Assembly: GCF_001921215.1 (NCBI RefSeq)
Contig: NZ_MSIF01000008.1
Location: 124,001 to 188,000 of the forward strand
Direction of reading: 5' to 3'
DNA: 64,000 nucleotides
Source: Actinophytocola xinjiangensis
Lineage (GTDB): Bacteria > Actinomycetota > Actinomycetes > Mycobacteriales > Pseudonocardiaceae
Position numbers and translations under genes: made by a program. Shown here in pieces: positions 26,755 through 35,426 of this stretch (positions are counted from its first letter, which is position 1; each line of letters opens with the position of its first letter). The notes under the pieces are model-generated. The model ran no database searches, was not told the origin of the DNA, and worked only from the letters and a program-made list of their open reading frames with translations.

Positions 26755-28848
26755 ATGACCGACCGCAAGGACGAGCAGCTCGCCGGTCACCGCAGTGGGC
26801 CGGACCTGTCGCCGCTGACGACCCAGCAGGGGGTGCGGGTCGACCACACCGACGACTCGCTCTCGGCGGGGGTGCGGGGGCCGACGCTGCTGGAGGACTT
26901 CCACGCCCGGGAGAAGATCACCCACTTCGACCACGAGCGGATCCCCGAACGTGTCGTGCACGCGCGCGGCGCCGGCGCGTACGGCACGTTCGCCCCCTAC
27001 GACGACGCGCTGGCCGAGTTCACCTGCGCGCGTTTCCTGACCGATCCCGCGGTCGAGACGCCGGTGTTCGTGCGGTTCTCCACCGTCGCCGGGTCGCGCG
27101 GGTCGGCCGACACGGTCAGGGACGTGCGCGGGTTCGCCACCAAGTTCTACACCGGCCAGGGAAACTACGACCTGGTCGGCAACAACATGCCGGTGTTCTT
27201 CATCCAGGACGGCATCAAGTTCCCCGACTTCGTGCACGCGGTGAAACCCGAGCCGCACAACGAGATCCCGCAGGCGGCGTCCGCGCACGACACGCTGTGG
27301 GACTTCGTGGCGCTGCAACCCGAGACGCTGCACATGATGCTGTGGCTGATGTCCGACCGCGCGCTGCCACGCAGCTACCGGATGATGCAGGGCTTCGGCG
27401 TGCACACCTTCCGGCTGGTCGCCGGGGACGGCCGGGGCACGTTCGTGAAGTTCCACTGGACCCCTCGGCTGGGCACGCACTCGCTGGTGTGGGACGAGAC
27501 GCAGAAGATCGCCGGCAAGGACCCCGACTTCAACCGCCGCGACCTGTGGGACGCGATCGAGGCCGGGCAGTACCCGGAGTGGGAGCTGGGGGTTCAGCTG
27601 ATCCCGGAGTCCGACGAGTTCGCGTTCGACTTCGACCTGCTGGACGCCACCAAGCTCGTCCCGGAGGAGCTCGTGCCGGTGCGGCCCGTCGGCCGGATGG
27701 TGCTCGACCGCAACCCGGACAACTTCTTCGCCGAGACCGAGCAGGTCGCGTTCCACACGGCGAACGTGGTGCCCGGCATCGACTTCACCAACGACCCGCT
27801 GCTCCAGGCACGCAACTTCTCCTACCTGGACACCCAGCTGATCCGGCTCGGCGGGCCGAACTTCGCGCAGCTGCCGGTCAACCGGCCGGTGGCACCGGTG
27901 ACCACCAACCAGCGCGACGGCTACCACCAGCAGACCATCCACACCGGACGCGCCGCCTACCACCGCAACACCCTGTCCGGCGGCTGCCCGGTGGTCGGCG
28001 GCGACCTGGCCGACGGCGTGTTCGCGCACTACCAGGAGAAGGTCGACGGCGCGGCGGTCCGGGAGCGCGCCGAGAGCTTCCGCGACCACTACGGTCAGGC
28101 AGCGTTGTTCTGGCACAGCATGTCCGATGTGGAACGTGAGCACATCGTCGCCGCGTTCCGGTTCGAGCTGGGCAAGGTGGCGGAACGGGACATCCGCGCC
28201 GGGGTCGTCGGGCATCTCAACCGCGTCGCCCACGACCTGGCCGAACGGGTCGCCACCGGCGTCGGTGTACCGGTGCCCGCCGCGACCGCCGCCCCGCCGC
28301 GCGACCGCCGCTCGCCCGCGCTGAGCCAGCTGCCCGTCCGCTCGGACTCGGTCGCCACGCGGCGGGTCGCGGTGCTCGTCACCGACGGCGTCGACGGCGC
28401 GGGCCTGGCCACGGTCGCGTCCGCGTTGCGGGAGCGGGGCGCGGTCGTCGAGACGCTGGCCCCGGCCGACGGCACGGTCCGCACGGCCGAGGGCGACCTG
28501 CCGGTGGACCGCGCCATGAACACGATGTCCTCGGTCCTCTACGACGCGGTGATCGTCCCGTCCGGCACGACGGACCTGGTGCGTGACGGCTACGCCGTGC
28601 ACTTCGTCGCCGAGGCCTACAAGCACGCCAAGCCGCTGGCCGCGTTCGGCTCCGGTGTCGAGGTGCTGCGCGCCGCGCCACTCGGGAACGTCCGGTTGGC
28701 CGGTGGTCCGGACGTGACCACCGACCGGGGCGTGGTCACGACCCTGGCCGAAGCCGGCCGGATCGGCGACGACCTGGCCACCGCCTTCGTCGCCGAGCTC
28801 GCCCGGCACCGCGCGTGGGAGCGCGACACCGACGCCGTGCCCGCCTAG
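26755..28848 (+). CDS. katE: Large-subunit monofunctional catalase
   Basis: 697 aa, clade 2 (HPII-type) heme catalase that splits hydrogen peroxide. Catalytic His69 ([11 protein letters not shown]), the distal Asn in [10 protein letters not shown], and proximal heme ligand Tyr357 (NFSYLDTQL). The C-terminal 170 residues form the extra DJ-1/class I amidotransferase-like domain of large catalases ([21 protein letters not shown]). It lies 10 bases behind a stress promoter and 12 bases before the P450 gene. In Streptomyces the comparable catalase belongs to the SigB osmotic/oxidative stress regulon, which fits. Confidence 0.96.
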   Translation: MTDRKDEQLAGHRSGPDLSPLTTQQGVRVDHTDDSLSAGVRGPTLLEDFHAREKITHFDHERIPERVVHARGAGAYGTFAPYDDALAEFTCARFLTDPAVETPVFVRFSTVAGSRGSADTVRDVRGFATKFYTGQGNYDLVGNNMPVFFIQDGIKFPDFVHAVKPEPHNEIPQAASAHDTLWDFVALQPETLHMMLWLMSDRALPRSYRMMQGFGVHTFRLVAGDGRGTFVKFHWTPRLGTHSLVWDETQKIAGKDPDFNRRDLWDAIEAGQYPEWELGVQLIPESDEFAFDFDLLDATKLVPEELVPVRPVGRMVLDRNPDNFFAETEQVAFHTANVVPGIDFTNDPLLQARNFSYLDTQLIRLGGPNFAQLPVNRPVAPVTTNQRDGYHQQTIHTGRAAYHRNTLSGGCPVVGGDLADGVFAHYQEKVDGAAVRERAESFRDHYGQAALFWHSMSDVEREHIVAAFRFELGKVAERDIRAGVVGHLNRVAHDLAERVATGVGVPVPAATAAPPRDRRSPALSQLPVRSDSVATRRVAVLVTDGVDGAGLATVASALRERGAVVETLAPADGTVRTAEGDLPVDRAMNTMSSVLYDAVIVPSGTTDLVRDGYAVHFVAEAYKHAKPLAAFGSGVEVLRAAPLGNVRLAGGPDVTTDRGVVTTLAEAGRIGDDLATAFVAELARHRAWERDTDAVPA

Positions 28849-28860
28849 CAGGAGGAGACG

Positions 28861-30174
28861 ATGACGCTGCGCCCGGTCCCCGACCTCCCGGTCGCCCAGC
28901 CGGAGAAACCCCACCTGCCGGTGACCACCCTCGGCGCCCTGGACTCGGTGCGGGTGTTGACGTCGGTGGTGGTGCCCACACTGGCCGCCGGGGTCATCAG
29001 GCGGCGACCCCGGCTGATGTGGCTGACCGAACGGTGGGGCCTTGACCGCCGGGCCATCGCCACGCTGACCCGCCTGCGCGAGCGCCACGGCGGCGCGCCG
29101 GTCGCCGTCCGGGTGCCGGGCCGCTCCCTCGTCCTTCCGCTGTCCGAAGTGGACGCCGGACGGGTGCTGGCGGGCACCCCGGACCCGTTCACCCCGGCCA
29201 CGACCGAGAAACGCGCCGCGCTGCGGCACTTCCAGCCGCACGGCGTGCTGATCTCCACCGGCCGCGACCGCGACCGGCGGCGCGCGTTCACCGAGGCGGC
29301 GCTCGAACCGGAACGTGAACTCCACTCGCAGGCCGGCCGGATCGCGGCCGTCGTACGCGAGGAGATCGGCACGCTCCCGGCCGAGATCGACTGGGACAGC
29401 TTCGCCCGGGTCTGGTGGCGCGCGGTGCGCCGGATCGTGCTCGGCGACCAGGCCCGCGACGACGACGAACTGACCGACCTGCTCGGCAGGCTGCGCGCGG
29501 CGGGCAACTGGGCCTACCTCCATCCGCTCCGGCGCCGGGACCGTGCCCGGTTCGACGCCGCGCTGGCCGAACACCTCCGGTCGCCGTCGGACCGTCTGGC
29601 CACCGCCCACGGCGACGGCGTGGACCCGGCCGGCCAGGCCCCGCACTGGCTGTTCGCCTTCGACGCCGCCGGCATGGTCACCGTCCGCACCCTCGCCCTC
29701 CTGGCCCGACACCCACGCCACCTCGACACGGCCCGCGCCGAGGGGCAGCACTACACGCGCGCGTGCGTGCTCGACACGATCCGGCTGTGGCCGACCACGC
29801 CCGCGCTGCTGCGCGAGAGCGTCCGGGACACCGGGTGGGGACCGCCCGGGACCACCACGTTCCTGCACACCCCGTTGTTCCACCGCGACCCGGTCGCCCT
29901 GCCGTGGGCCGACCGGTTCGCCCCCGAGACGTGGCTGGACGGCACCGCCGCCGCCCACCCGGCGCTCGTCCCGTTCAGCGCGGGCGCCGGCCAGTGCCCT
30001 GGCCGCAACGTCGTGCTGCACGCGACCAGCACCGCGATCGCGACCGTCCTCGACGGCCACGACATCACGCTGCTCGGCGACCACGGCCTCCACCCACCGC
30101 AGCCCCTGCCGGCGACCCTGGACAACACCAGTGTCCGCCTGCGCCGCACGTTTCGTCACCCGGTGGCGTGGTAG
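28861..30174 (+). CDS. Cytochrome P450 in the catalase operon
   Basis: 437 aa P450. Heme ligand Cys379 in FSAGAGQCPGR; I-helix AAGMVT with Thr but without the usual acid; the K-helix ExxR is replaced by DTIR (Asp for Glu), which is rare because this pair anchors the heme-binding fold. Strong AGGAGGAG ribosome site; 12 bases after katE. No ferredoxin gene nearby. The link to a catalase under a stress promoter suggests a role in lipid or membrane modification, or peroxide-dependent chemistry; inference only. Confidence 0.88.
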   Translation: MTLRPVPDLPVAQPEKPHLPVTTLGALDSVRVLTSVVVPTLAAGVIRRRPRLMWLTERWGLDRRAIATLTRLRERHGGAPVAVRVPGRSLVLPLSEVDAGRVLAGTPDPFTPATTEKRAALRHFQPHGVLISTGRDRDRRRAFTEAALEPERELHSQAGRIAAVVREEIGTLPAEIDWDSFARVWWRAVRRIVLGDQARDDDELTDLLGRLRAAGNWAYLHPLRRRDRARFDAALAEHLRSPSDRLATAHGDGVDPAGQAPHWLFAFDAAGMVTVRTLALLARHPRHLDTARAEGQHYTRACVLDTIRLWPTTPALLRESVRDTGWGPPGTTTFLHTPLFHRDPVALPWADRFAPETWLDGTAAAHPALVPFSAGAGQCPGRNVVLHATSTAIATVLDGHDITLLGDHGLHPPQPLPATLDNTSVRLRRTFRHPVAW

Positions 30175-30216
30175 CCGAAGGAGGCGCACCACAACCGAGA
30201 TCGGATGGGAGGAACG

Positions 30217-30447
30217 ATGACGACGACCGAAGCCGGTCACGTCACCGGAACGAAGGACAAGGTCTACAACATCCTCTGGTTCACCGAGGCGTGCCTGAGC
30301 AACGCGCTGCGCCTGGAGACCTACATCGAGGACGCCGACCGCGACGGCGACACCGAGCTCGCCGACTTCTTCCGCCGCGCACAGGGCGAGAGCCGCAAGG
30401 GTGCGGAGCAGGGCAAGGAGATCCTGTCCCGCCGCCTCACCGGGTGA
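30217..30447 (+). CDS. Small helical protein of unknown function
   Basis: 76 aa. ATG 30217 is preferred to ATG 30205 because GGGAGG lies five bases upstream. The protein is one amphipathic helical unit (ILWFTEACLSNALRLETYIED, ADFFRRAQGESRKGAEQGKEIL), acidic then basic, with no signal peptide or membrane segment. It lies 42 bases behind the P450 and just before a strong terminator, so it is the last gene of the katE operon. The helical pair recalls ferritin-like or four-helix small stress proteins; no function assigned. Confidence 0.8.
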   Translation: MTTTEAGHVTGTKDKVYNILWFTEACLSNALRLETYIEDADRDGDTELADFFRRAQGESRKGAEQGKEILSRRLTG

Positions 30448-30452
30448 GCTTC

Positions 30453-30494
30453 AGGCGACGACGCCGGCCCGGCACCGGGCCGGCGTCGTCGCCT
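30453..30494. terminator. Perfect 20-bp-stem bidirectional terminator
   Basis: Two exact 20-base arms (30453-30472 and 30475-30494) with a CA loop. It lies between the converging ends of the small gene (30447) and the LLM oxidoreductase (30497). No T-run, as is common for actinobacterial terminators; it should serve both directions. Confidence 0.88.
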
Positions 30495-30496
30495 GG

Positions 30497-31438
30497 TCAC
30501 AGTCGCGGGGCGACCTCGTTCTGCCAGAAGCGGAAGAACTCCTCCTGGTGCGGGCCGATCTGCGCCACGTGCACCTGGTCGAACCCGGCGTCGGTGAACG
30601 CGCGCACCGCGTCGACGTACGGGCGGGGGTCCGGTCCGACCGGCTGGGTCAGCATGTCCCGGGTGACCAGGGTGCTGGCCTGCGCGAAGTGTTCGGGCTC
30701 GGGCAGTACCTGCGCCAGCTCGCCGGGAAGGCCCTCGTTGGGCCAGGTCCGGTGGGCGATCGCGCGGCCCTGTTCCTCGGTCGGCGCGTGGCAGACCTTG
30801 AACCCGCCCTGGGCCGGTCCCGTACCGCCCGCCTCCCGGTACCGGGCGAGCAGCTCGGCGTCCGGGTTCACGCTCACGAACCCGTCACCGATGCGGGCGG
30901 CCACCTCGGCGGCCTTCGGACCGAACGCGGACACCGCGATCGGCGGTGGTTGGTCCGGCAGCGTGTAGACGCGGGCGTTCTCGACGGTGTAGTGCCGGCC
31001 CCGGTGGCTGTGCCGGCCGCCGGAGTGCAGCAGGCGGATCACCTCGACCGCTTCGGCCAGCATCTCCAGCCGCACGTCGGCCTCGGGCCAGGCGTCGCCG
31101 AGGATGTGCTCGTTGAGCGCCTCACCCGAGCCGACGCCCAGGGTGAACCGGCCGCCGGTCTGCACCGCGGCGGTCGCCGAGGCCTGCGCCAGCACCGCGG
31201 GGTGGATCCGCACCGTCGGGCAGGTCACCGCCGTGGTGACCGGCAGGTCGACGGCCTCGGACAGCGCGCCGATCACCGACCACACGAACGGACTCTGGCC
31301 CTGGGCGTCCAGCCACGGGTGGAAGTGGTCCGAGATCCACAGCCGCTCGAACCCGGCGTCGGCCGCCAGCCGGGCCTGGCCGACCAGCTCCCGCGGGCCG
31401 AACTCCTCACAGGACAGGAAGTATCCGATACTGACCAT
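30497..31438 (-). CDS. LLM-class, F420-dependent-type oxidoreductase
   Basis: 313 aa luciferase-like monooxygenase fold (TIM barrel) of the group related to F420-dependent glucose-6-phosphate dehydrogenase (TIGR03557-type). Visible: WISDHFHPW near the N-terminus, GRFTLGVGSGEALNEH, and FGPKAAEVAARIGDGF (cofactor phosphate-binding segment). Substrate unknown. The ATG follows a GGGTAA box by nine bases with no ribosome site, so translation is probably leaderless. It ends three bases from the shared terminator. Confidence 0.9.
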   Translation of the reverse strand: MVSIGYFLSCEEFGPRELVGQARLAADAGFERLWISDHFHPWLDAQGQSPFVWSVIGALSEAVDLPVTTAVTCPTVRIHPAVLAQASATAAVQTGGRFTLGVGSGEALNEHILGDAWPEADVRLEMLAEAVEVIRLLHSGGRHSHRGRHYTVENARVYTLPDQPPPIAVSAFGPKAAEVAARIGDGFVSVNPDAELLARYREAGGTGPAQGGFKVCHAPTEEQGRAIAHRTWPNEGLPGELAQVLPEPEHFAQASTLVTRDMLTQPVGPDPRPYVDAVRAFTDAGFDQVHVAQIGPHQEEFFRFWQNEVAPRL

Positions 31439-31447
31439 GCCCGCCGG

Positions 31448-31472
31448 TTACCCGAGGGCGACCGGCTCAACC
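31448..31472 (-). promoter_or_regulatory. SigB/SigF-like promoter of the LLM oxidoreductase
   Basis: On the minus strand: GGTT (31472-31469), N15, GGGTAA (31453-31448), nine bases to ATG 31438. Same geometry as the FUSC and flavodoxin-like promoters. It touches the end of the upstream alcohol dehydrogenase gene. Confidence 0.65.
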
Positions 31473-31475
31473 CGG

Positions 31476-32615
31476 TCAGGCCGCGGGGTGGAGCAGGACC
31501 TTGGTCCATCCGTCGACACGCTTGTCGAACTGGTCGTAGGCGCGCGGCGCCTCGTCGAGCGGCAGCTCGTGGGACACGATCATTCCAGGGTTGGCGCGGT
31601 CGTGCATGATCATGTCCCGCAGCTGGCGGTTGTACCGCTTCACCGGGCACTGACCGTGGCCCATCGCGATGTTCTTGTCGAACACCGAGCCGTAGTCGAA
31701 CCCGATCCGGCCCTTCTTGGCGCCCTCGGTCGCCGCGCCGGGATCCTCCGGGTTGTAGACACCCACCACACCGATCCGTCCGGTCGAGCGGACGACCTCG
31801 ATGAGCTTGTCCAGCACCATTTCCGGGTGTTCCTGGCCGGTGTGGTCGTGCGCCTGGTACCCGACGGCCTCGATACCGCGGTCCACACCGAACCCGCCGG
31901 TGGCGTCCATGATCACCTCGGTGGGGTCGGCCGTCGAGAAGTCGACCGGGGTGGCGCCGTACCGCCGGGCCAGCGCGAGCCGGTCAGGTTCCTTGTCCAC
32001 CACGAACACGCGCGCCGCGCCCCGGATCATCGCGCTGTGCGCCGCCATCAGACCCACGGGGCCGGCGCCGAACACCGCGACCGTGTCACCCGCGCCGACG
32101 CCCGCCAACTCGGCGCCGTGGAACCCGGTCGGGAAGATGTCCGACAGCATCGCGAAGTCGGCCTCGTGGTCGGTGCCCGGCGGGAGGGTCAGCAGATTGA
32201 AGTCCGCCCACGGCACCCGCAGGTGGTCGGCCTGCCCTCCCCAGTAGGGGCCCATCATCGGGTAGCCGTAGCCCGCGGTCGGCCGCCCGGACGGGTTCGC
32301 GCGCAGGCACGCGTTCGTCCAGCCGGCATCGCAGTTGCGACACGTGCCACAGGCGATGTTGAACGGCACCGAGACGCGGTCGCCGACGGCGATCCGTTCG
32401 ACCGCGTCGCCGGTCTCCTCGACCACGCCCATGTTCTCGTGGCCGAGCACCATCCCCTCGTCCAGCGGGGCGCGGCCCTCGTACGGGTGCAGGTCCGACC
32501 CGCAGATGTTCGCGGTGGTCACCCGGATCACCGCGTCCGACGGCTTCTCCAGCCGGGGCCGGGGAACCTCCCGCACGGCAACGTCGAACGCGCCGTTGAA
32601 CACGACGGCCTTCAC
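31476..32615 (-). CDS. Zinc-dependent alcohol/formaldehyde dehydrogenase-like protein
   Basis: 379 aa medium-chain dehydrogenase. Catalytic zinc ligands in ANICGSDLHPYEG and GHENMG; structural zinc cysteines in CGTCRNCDAGWTNAC; NAD-binding motif VFGAGPVGLMA. The inserted segment and the ending resemble glutathione-independent formaldehyde dehydrogenases. Two GTG codons in tandem (32618 and 32615); the second is chosen because GGAGG then sits six bases upstream rather than three. A stress-type promoter lies 38 bases upstream. Likely role: aldehyde detoxification in the stress island. Confidence 0.92.
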   Translation of the reverse strand: MKAVVFNGAFDVAVREVPRPRLEKPSDAVIRVTTANICGSDLHPYEGRAPLDEGMVLGHENMGVVEETGDAVERIAVGDRVSVPFNIACGTCRNCDAGWTNACLRANPSGRPTAGYGYPMMGPYWGGQADHLRVPWADFNLLTLPPGTDHEADFAMLSDIFPTGFHGAELAGVGAGDTVAVFGAGPVGLMAAHSAMIRGAARVFVVDKEPDRLALARRYGATPVDFSTADPTEVIMDATGGFGVDRGIEAVGYQAHDHTGQEHPEMVLDKLIEVVRSTGRIGVVGVYNPEDPGAATEGAKKGRIGFDYGSVFDKNIAMGHGQCPVKRYNRQLRDMIMHDRANPGMIVSHELPLDEAPRAYDQFDKRVDGWTKVLLHPAA

Positions 32616-32653
32616 CACACACCTCCCTCATCGGAAACAGTCGAGCCCGACGG

Positions 32654-32678
32654 TTACCCGTTCGCGACGCGAGTACTC
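32654..32678 (-). promoter_or_regulatory. SigB/SigF-like promoter of the alcohol dehydrogenase
   Basis: On the minus strand: GAGT (32678-32675), N15, GGGTAA (32659-32654). The leader to the start is about 38 bases and holds a ribosome site, unlike the other four. Confidence 0.6.
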
Positions 32679-32771
32679 GCGGACCGGGTCGCGCGTTCCC
32701 CGCCACGCGACCGGCCCGTGTTCGGGCGGACACCGAGTGAATCAGCGCCGGTGGCCGTGACCCGTTCGGCC

Positions 32772-33103
32772 TCAGTTCGGGGCGGTGAACGTGCCGTGCA
32801 GCGTGCAGCTGCGGTTGCCGTCGTCGTCCTCCAGCCAGGTCAGCGCGTCACCGTCCACCTTGGAGGGAAGGACGGCGGTGGCGCCCAGACCGCCGCCCCC
32901 GGGGCGGCGTCGGCCTGGTACTGGGCGGTGCCACCGTCCGGCACGAAGATCGCCTTGGTCACCGGCCCGAAATCCGAGTTGTTTCCCAGGTTGTGGCCAC
33001 TGAAGGTGAGCGTGGTACTCGCCTTCGCCTGACTCACCGCATAGATGATCAGCACATTTCTCGGAATGGTCGCCAACTCCTGCCGATCGTTTTCGCCCGT
33101 CAT
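32772..33103 (-). pseudogene. Small conserved-looking gene, frameshifted at a G5 run
   Basis: Starts at ATG 33103 (MTGENDRQELATIPRNV) and reads to ADAAPG. The natural ending (LGATAVLPSKVDGDALTWL to the stop at 32772) is in another frame. The junction is a run of five G on the coding strand (32896-32900). One extra G would give a continuous 110-aa product; as written the length is not a multiple of three. Family unknown; beta-rich, no signal peptide. Either one-base deletion or homopolymer error, the second such case in the window. Confidence 0.65.
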
Positions 33104-33444
33104 GACACCCCACCGAGGTCGCGGAACTGAATGAAGGAAATGATTTCCGAGCCCTGTTCGATTCACCAGGCCCGTCAGGCAAGCCTAGATTTCGCCGCGA
33201 CGATCCAGCAAGCCCACCGACATTTCCCGATGGAACAATCACTCATTGGTCGTAGCGCGCACCTGAACTAATGACGTTCGTCATCGGCTCGGATCGAATC
33301 CGGTTCGACCGATCCCAGATACCTTTCACCGAACGGTCCAACCGGGCCACGAACTCGGTGTCATGGCCGAGCGGCCCACCACGCGGTCAGCCAGGTCGCC
33401 GGCGGCCGCGTCGAGCCGGCCCGCGGGAGGACGGGGGCGCCGGC
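33104..33444. other. Intergenic stretch without a supported gene
   Basis: About 340 bases with somewhat lower GC in the part next to the frameshifted gene. It should hold that gene's promoter (toward 33104), and the side near 33444 is the trailing region of the DUF1877 gene. I see no convincing frame, hairpin or repeat. Confidence 0.5.
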
Positions 33445-33960
33445 TCAGTCCCACCACAGCACGACGGCCAGGTGACGCTGTGCCGCCTCCTCGTAGAAGT
33501 CCCGCAGGAGGGCGTGCTGGATGATCAGCGGTCCGGCCAGATCCCCATCAACCCACCGGGCGACCCTGGCCAGCTCGGCCTCGACCTCGCCCGGATCCGG
33601 CGGCACAACCGCGCGGATGTCCTGGGACGTCACGGCACGCAACGCGTCGGCAACCTCGCCGACCGGCGACGGTTCCAGCGCGGTCACCGGATGTTGCCAG
33701 ATGGTGTCCGGACAGTCCCGATAAGCGGGATTGACTTCGTCATCCCCGTCGACGGCGCGCCGCAACAACGCCAGGGTCCGCGCCTCGACCCCGGCCAACT
33801 CCCACACACGTTTCAGAACACTCGGCCACCAGTTCAGATCGAGCTGATCCTCGTCAGAGACAGCCAGGAAGGAACAGACCTCGTCCACGGCCTCCACCGA
33901 CCGGCGACACACGGCAAGCCGCTCGGCAGGGATACGAACGAGTTGCTGAGTCACCGCCAT
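33445..33960 (-). CDS. DUF1877 family protein
   Basis: 171 aa. MAVTQQLVRIPAERLAVCRRS at the start and LDLNWWPSVLKRVWE in the middle are typical of DUF1877, a family of unknown function often encoded singly in actinobacteria and sometimes near toxin immunity loci. ATG 33960 is chosen over GTG 33972 by family resemblance. The upstream 77-aa gene ends 15 bases before it, so the two are probably one operon. Confidence 0.82.
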   Translation of the reverse strand: MAVTQQLVRIPAERLAVCRRSVEAVDEVCSFLAVSDEDQLDLNWWPSVLKRVWELAGVEARTLALLRRAVDGDDEVNPAYRDCPDTIWQHPVTALEPSPVGEVADALRAVTSQDIRAVVPPDPGEVEAELARVARWVDGDLAGPLIIQHALLRDFYEEAAQRHLAVVLWWD

Positions 33961-33975
33961 CCGGACCAGCACCCA

Positions 33976-34209
33976 CTACTCGACGACATCCCGAACCCGA
34001 TCCCGTGCCGCCGCGAGCAGAGCGGGGTAATCCTCACCGAACGGTTCGACCAGCGATTTCTCAAGAGAACACTCGATGTCCCACAGCACACGCTGTTCGG
34101 CCTGGTCCTCGAACTCCGCAGCCCCACGCCGGTTGATCCGACTGATCCAGTCGAACAGGACCAACGCCTCGTCCCCATCAAGCTCGACAACGACACGATC
34201 GGCGGTCAC
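33976..34209 (-). CDS. Small hypothetical protein upstream of DUF1877
   Basis: 77 aa, acidic. VVVELDGDEALVLFDWISRINRR followed by VLWDIECSLEKSLVEPFGEDYPALLAAARDRVR is like a family of small actinobacterial proteins of unknown function. No membrane segment or signal. Codon usage matches a coding frame. It may be a partner or antitoxin-like companion of the DUF1877 protein, but nothing beyond the position shows this. Confidence 0.68.
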   Translation of the reverse strand: MTADRVVVELDGDEALVLFDWISRINRRGAAEFEDQAEQRVLWDIECSLEKSLVEPFGEDYPALLAAARDRVRDVVE

Positions 34210-34328
34210 CAGCCACCCCCGGACCCCACGCGATCACCATGCACACCAACGCCTCCGAAACGTGCCACGCCGATCCGCCAGGGTACTGCGCGGAAACGAC
34301 CTTCACCAGATCCCGACCGAACGGGACG

Positions 34329-35336
34329 TCAGCGGCGGCTCAGGGCGGGGATGTCCGGCAGCGACATCTGCTCGCGCAGCATCCGGTGTGGGGAGACCTC
34401 CGGCGGTGGCGCCGGTTCCGCGAGCCGGGCACGGTGTTGGTCGTCGAGGTCGATGTCGGGGGCGGGGAGGAGGTCGTCGAGTTGGGTGAGGGTGCGGGGG
34501 CCGATGATCGGGGCCGTCACGCCCGGTTCGCCGAGCAGCCAGGCCAGGGCGAGTTGGGGCACCGGGCGGTCGAGGGTGGCGGCGAGCGCGGTGAGCTCGT
34601 CGACGACGCGGAAGTTGCGTTCGGTCGCGCGGCGGTGGGCGGCCTCCTCCAGGGACGCGGGGGCGCGGGTGATTCGGCCGTCGGGCATCGTGTCGCGGCG
34701 GTAGCGGCCGGTGAGGAAGCCGGCGCCCAGCGGGCCCCAGGGCAGTACCCCGAGGCCGGCGGCGCGGCAGAACGGCAGCAACTCCAGTTCGGCGGACCGT
34801 TCCACCAGGGAGTACTGGGGTTGCAGGCTGACGAACGGTGCCCAGCCCTCGCGGTCCTGGGTGGCGACCGACCAGGCCAGCAGCCACGCCGGGAAGTTCG
34901 ACGCGCCGAGCGCGCGGACCTTGCCGGCGCGCACCAGTCCGTCGAGGGCGGCCAGGGTGTCCTCGATCGGTGTCGTCGGGTCGGGCCCGTGCACCTGGTA
35001 CAGGTCGATGGTGTCGACGCCGAGGCGTCGCAGGCTGGCGTCGCAGGCGGCGCGGATCCGGTCCGGTGACAGGCCTTCGCCGGCCGGGTCGCTCGTCCGC
35101 CAACGGACCTTGGTGGCGATCACGACGTCGTCGCGGTGCCGGGCCAGCCACGGGGCGAGGACGCGCTCGGAGGTTCCGTCGCCGTAGACGTCCGCGGTGT
35201 CGATGAACGTGCCGCCGGCGTCGCGGAACCGGTCGAGGATCCGGTACGCCTCGTCGGTCGGGGTGTCCCCGCCCATGTGCATGGCGCCGAGACAGAGACG
35301 GCTGACCGTCAGCTGGCCGAGTTCGGTGGTTCGCAT
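34329..35336 (-). CDS. Aldo/keto reductase
   Basis: 335 aa AKR-fold NADPH oxidoreductase. Catalytic tetrad visible: Asp and Tyr in FIDTADVYGDGTSE, Lys in IATKVRW, His in YQVHGPDP. The C-terminal cofactor motif is IIGPRTLTQLDD. The ATG at 35336 sits where transcription should start from a MerR-type promoter with 19-bp spacer, so the message is probably leaderless. The regulator gene is not next to it. Substrate probably an aldehyde or ketone, unknown. Confidence 0.94.
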   Translation of the reverse strand: MRTTELGQLTVSRLCLGAMHMGGDTPTDEAYRILDRFRDAGGTFIDTADVYGDGTSERVLAPWLARHRDDVVIATKVRWRTSDPAGEGLSPDRIRAACDASLRRLGVDTIDLYQVHGPDPTTPIEDTLAALDGLVRAGKVRALGASNFPAWLLAWSVATQDREGWAPFVSLQPQYSLVERSAELELLPFCRAAGLGVLPWGPLGAGFLTGRYRRDTMPDGRITRAPASLEEAAHRRATERNFRVVDELTALAATLDRPVPQLALAWLLGEPGVTAPIIGPRTLTQLDDLLPAPDIDLDDQHRARLAEPAPPPEVSPHRMLREQMSLPDIPALSRR

Positions 35337-35342
35337 CCGCCG

Positions 35343-35373
35343 AGTCTGCGACCCGGAGCGCGCTCCAGGTCAA
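35343..35373 (-). promoter_or_regulatory. MerR-type promoter with 19-bp spacer and operator
   Basis: On the minus strand: TTGACC (35373-35368), 19-bp spacer, CAGACT (35348-35343), seven bases from ATG 35336. An almost perfect inverted repeat (10-base arms, one mismatch, 35351-35370) fills the long spacer. This is the hallmark of promoters opened by MerR-family activators. Confidence 0.75.
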
Positions 35374-35426
35374 CCCCACCCGCTAGATTTGATCTTGACA
35401 GGACATCGTTGTGGGGAGCGGTACTG

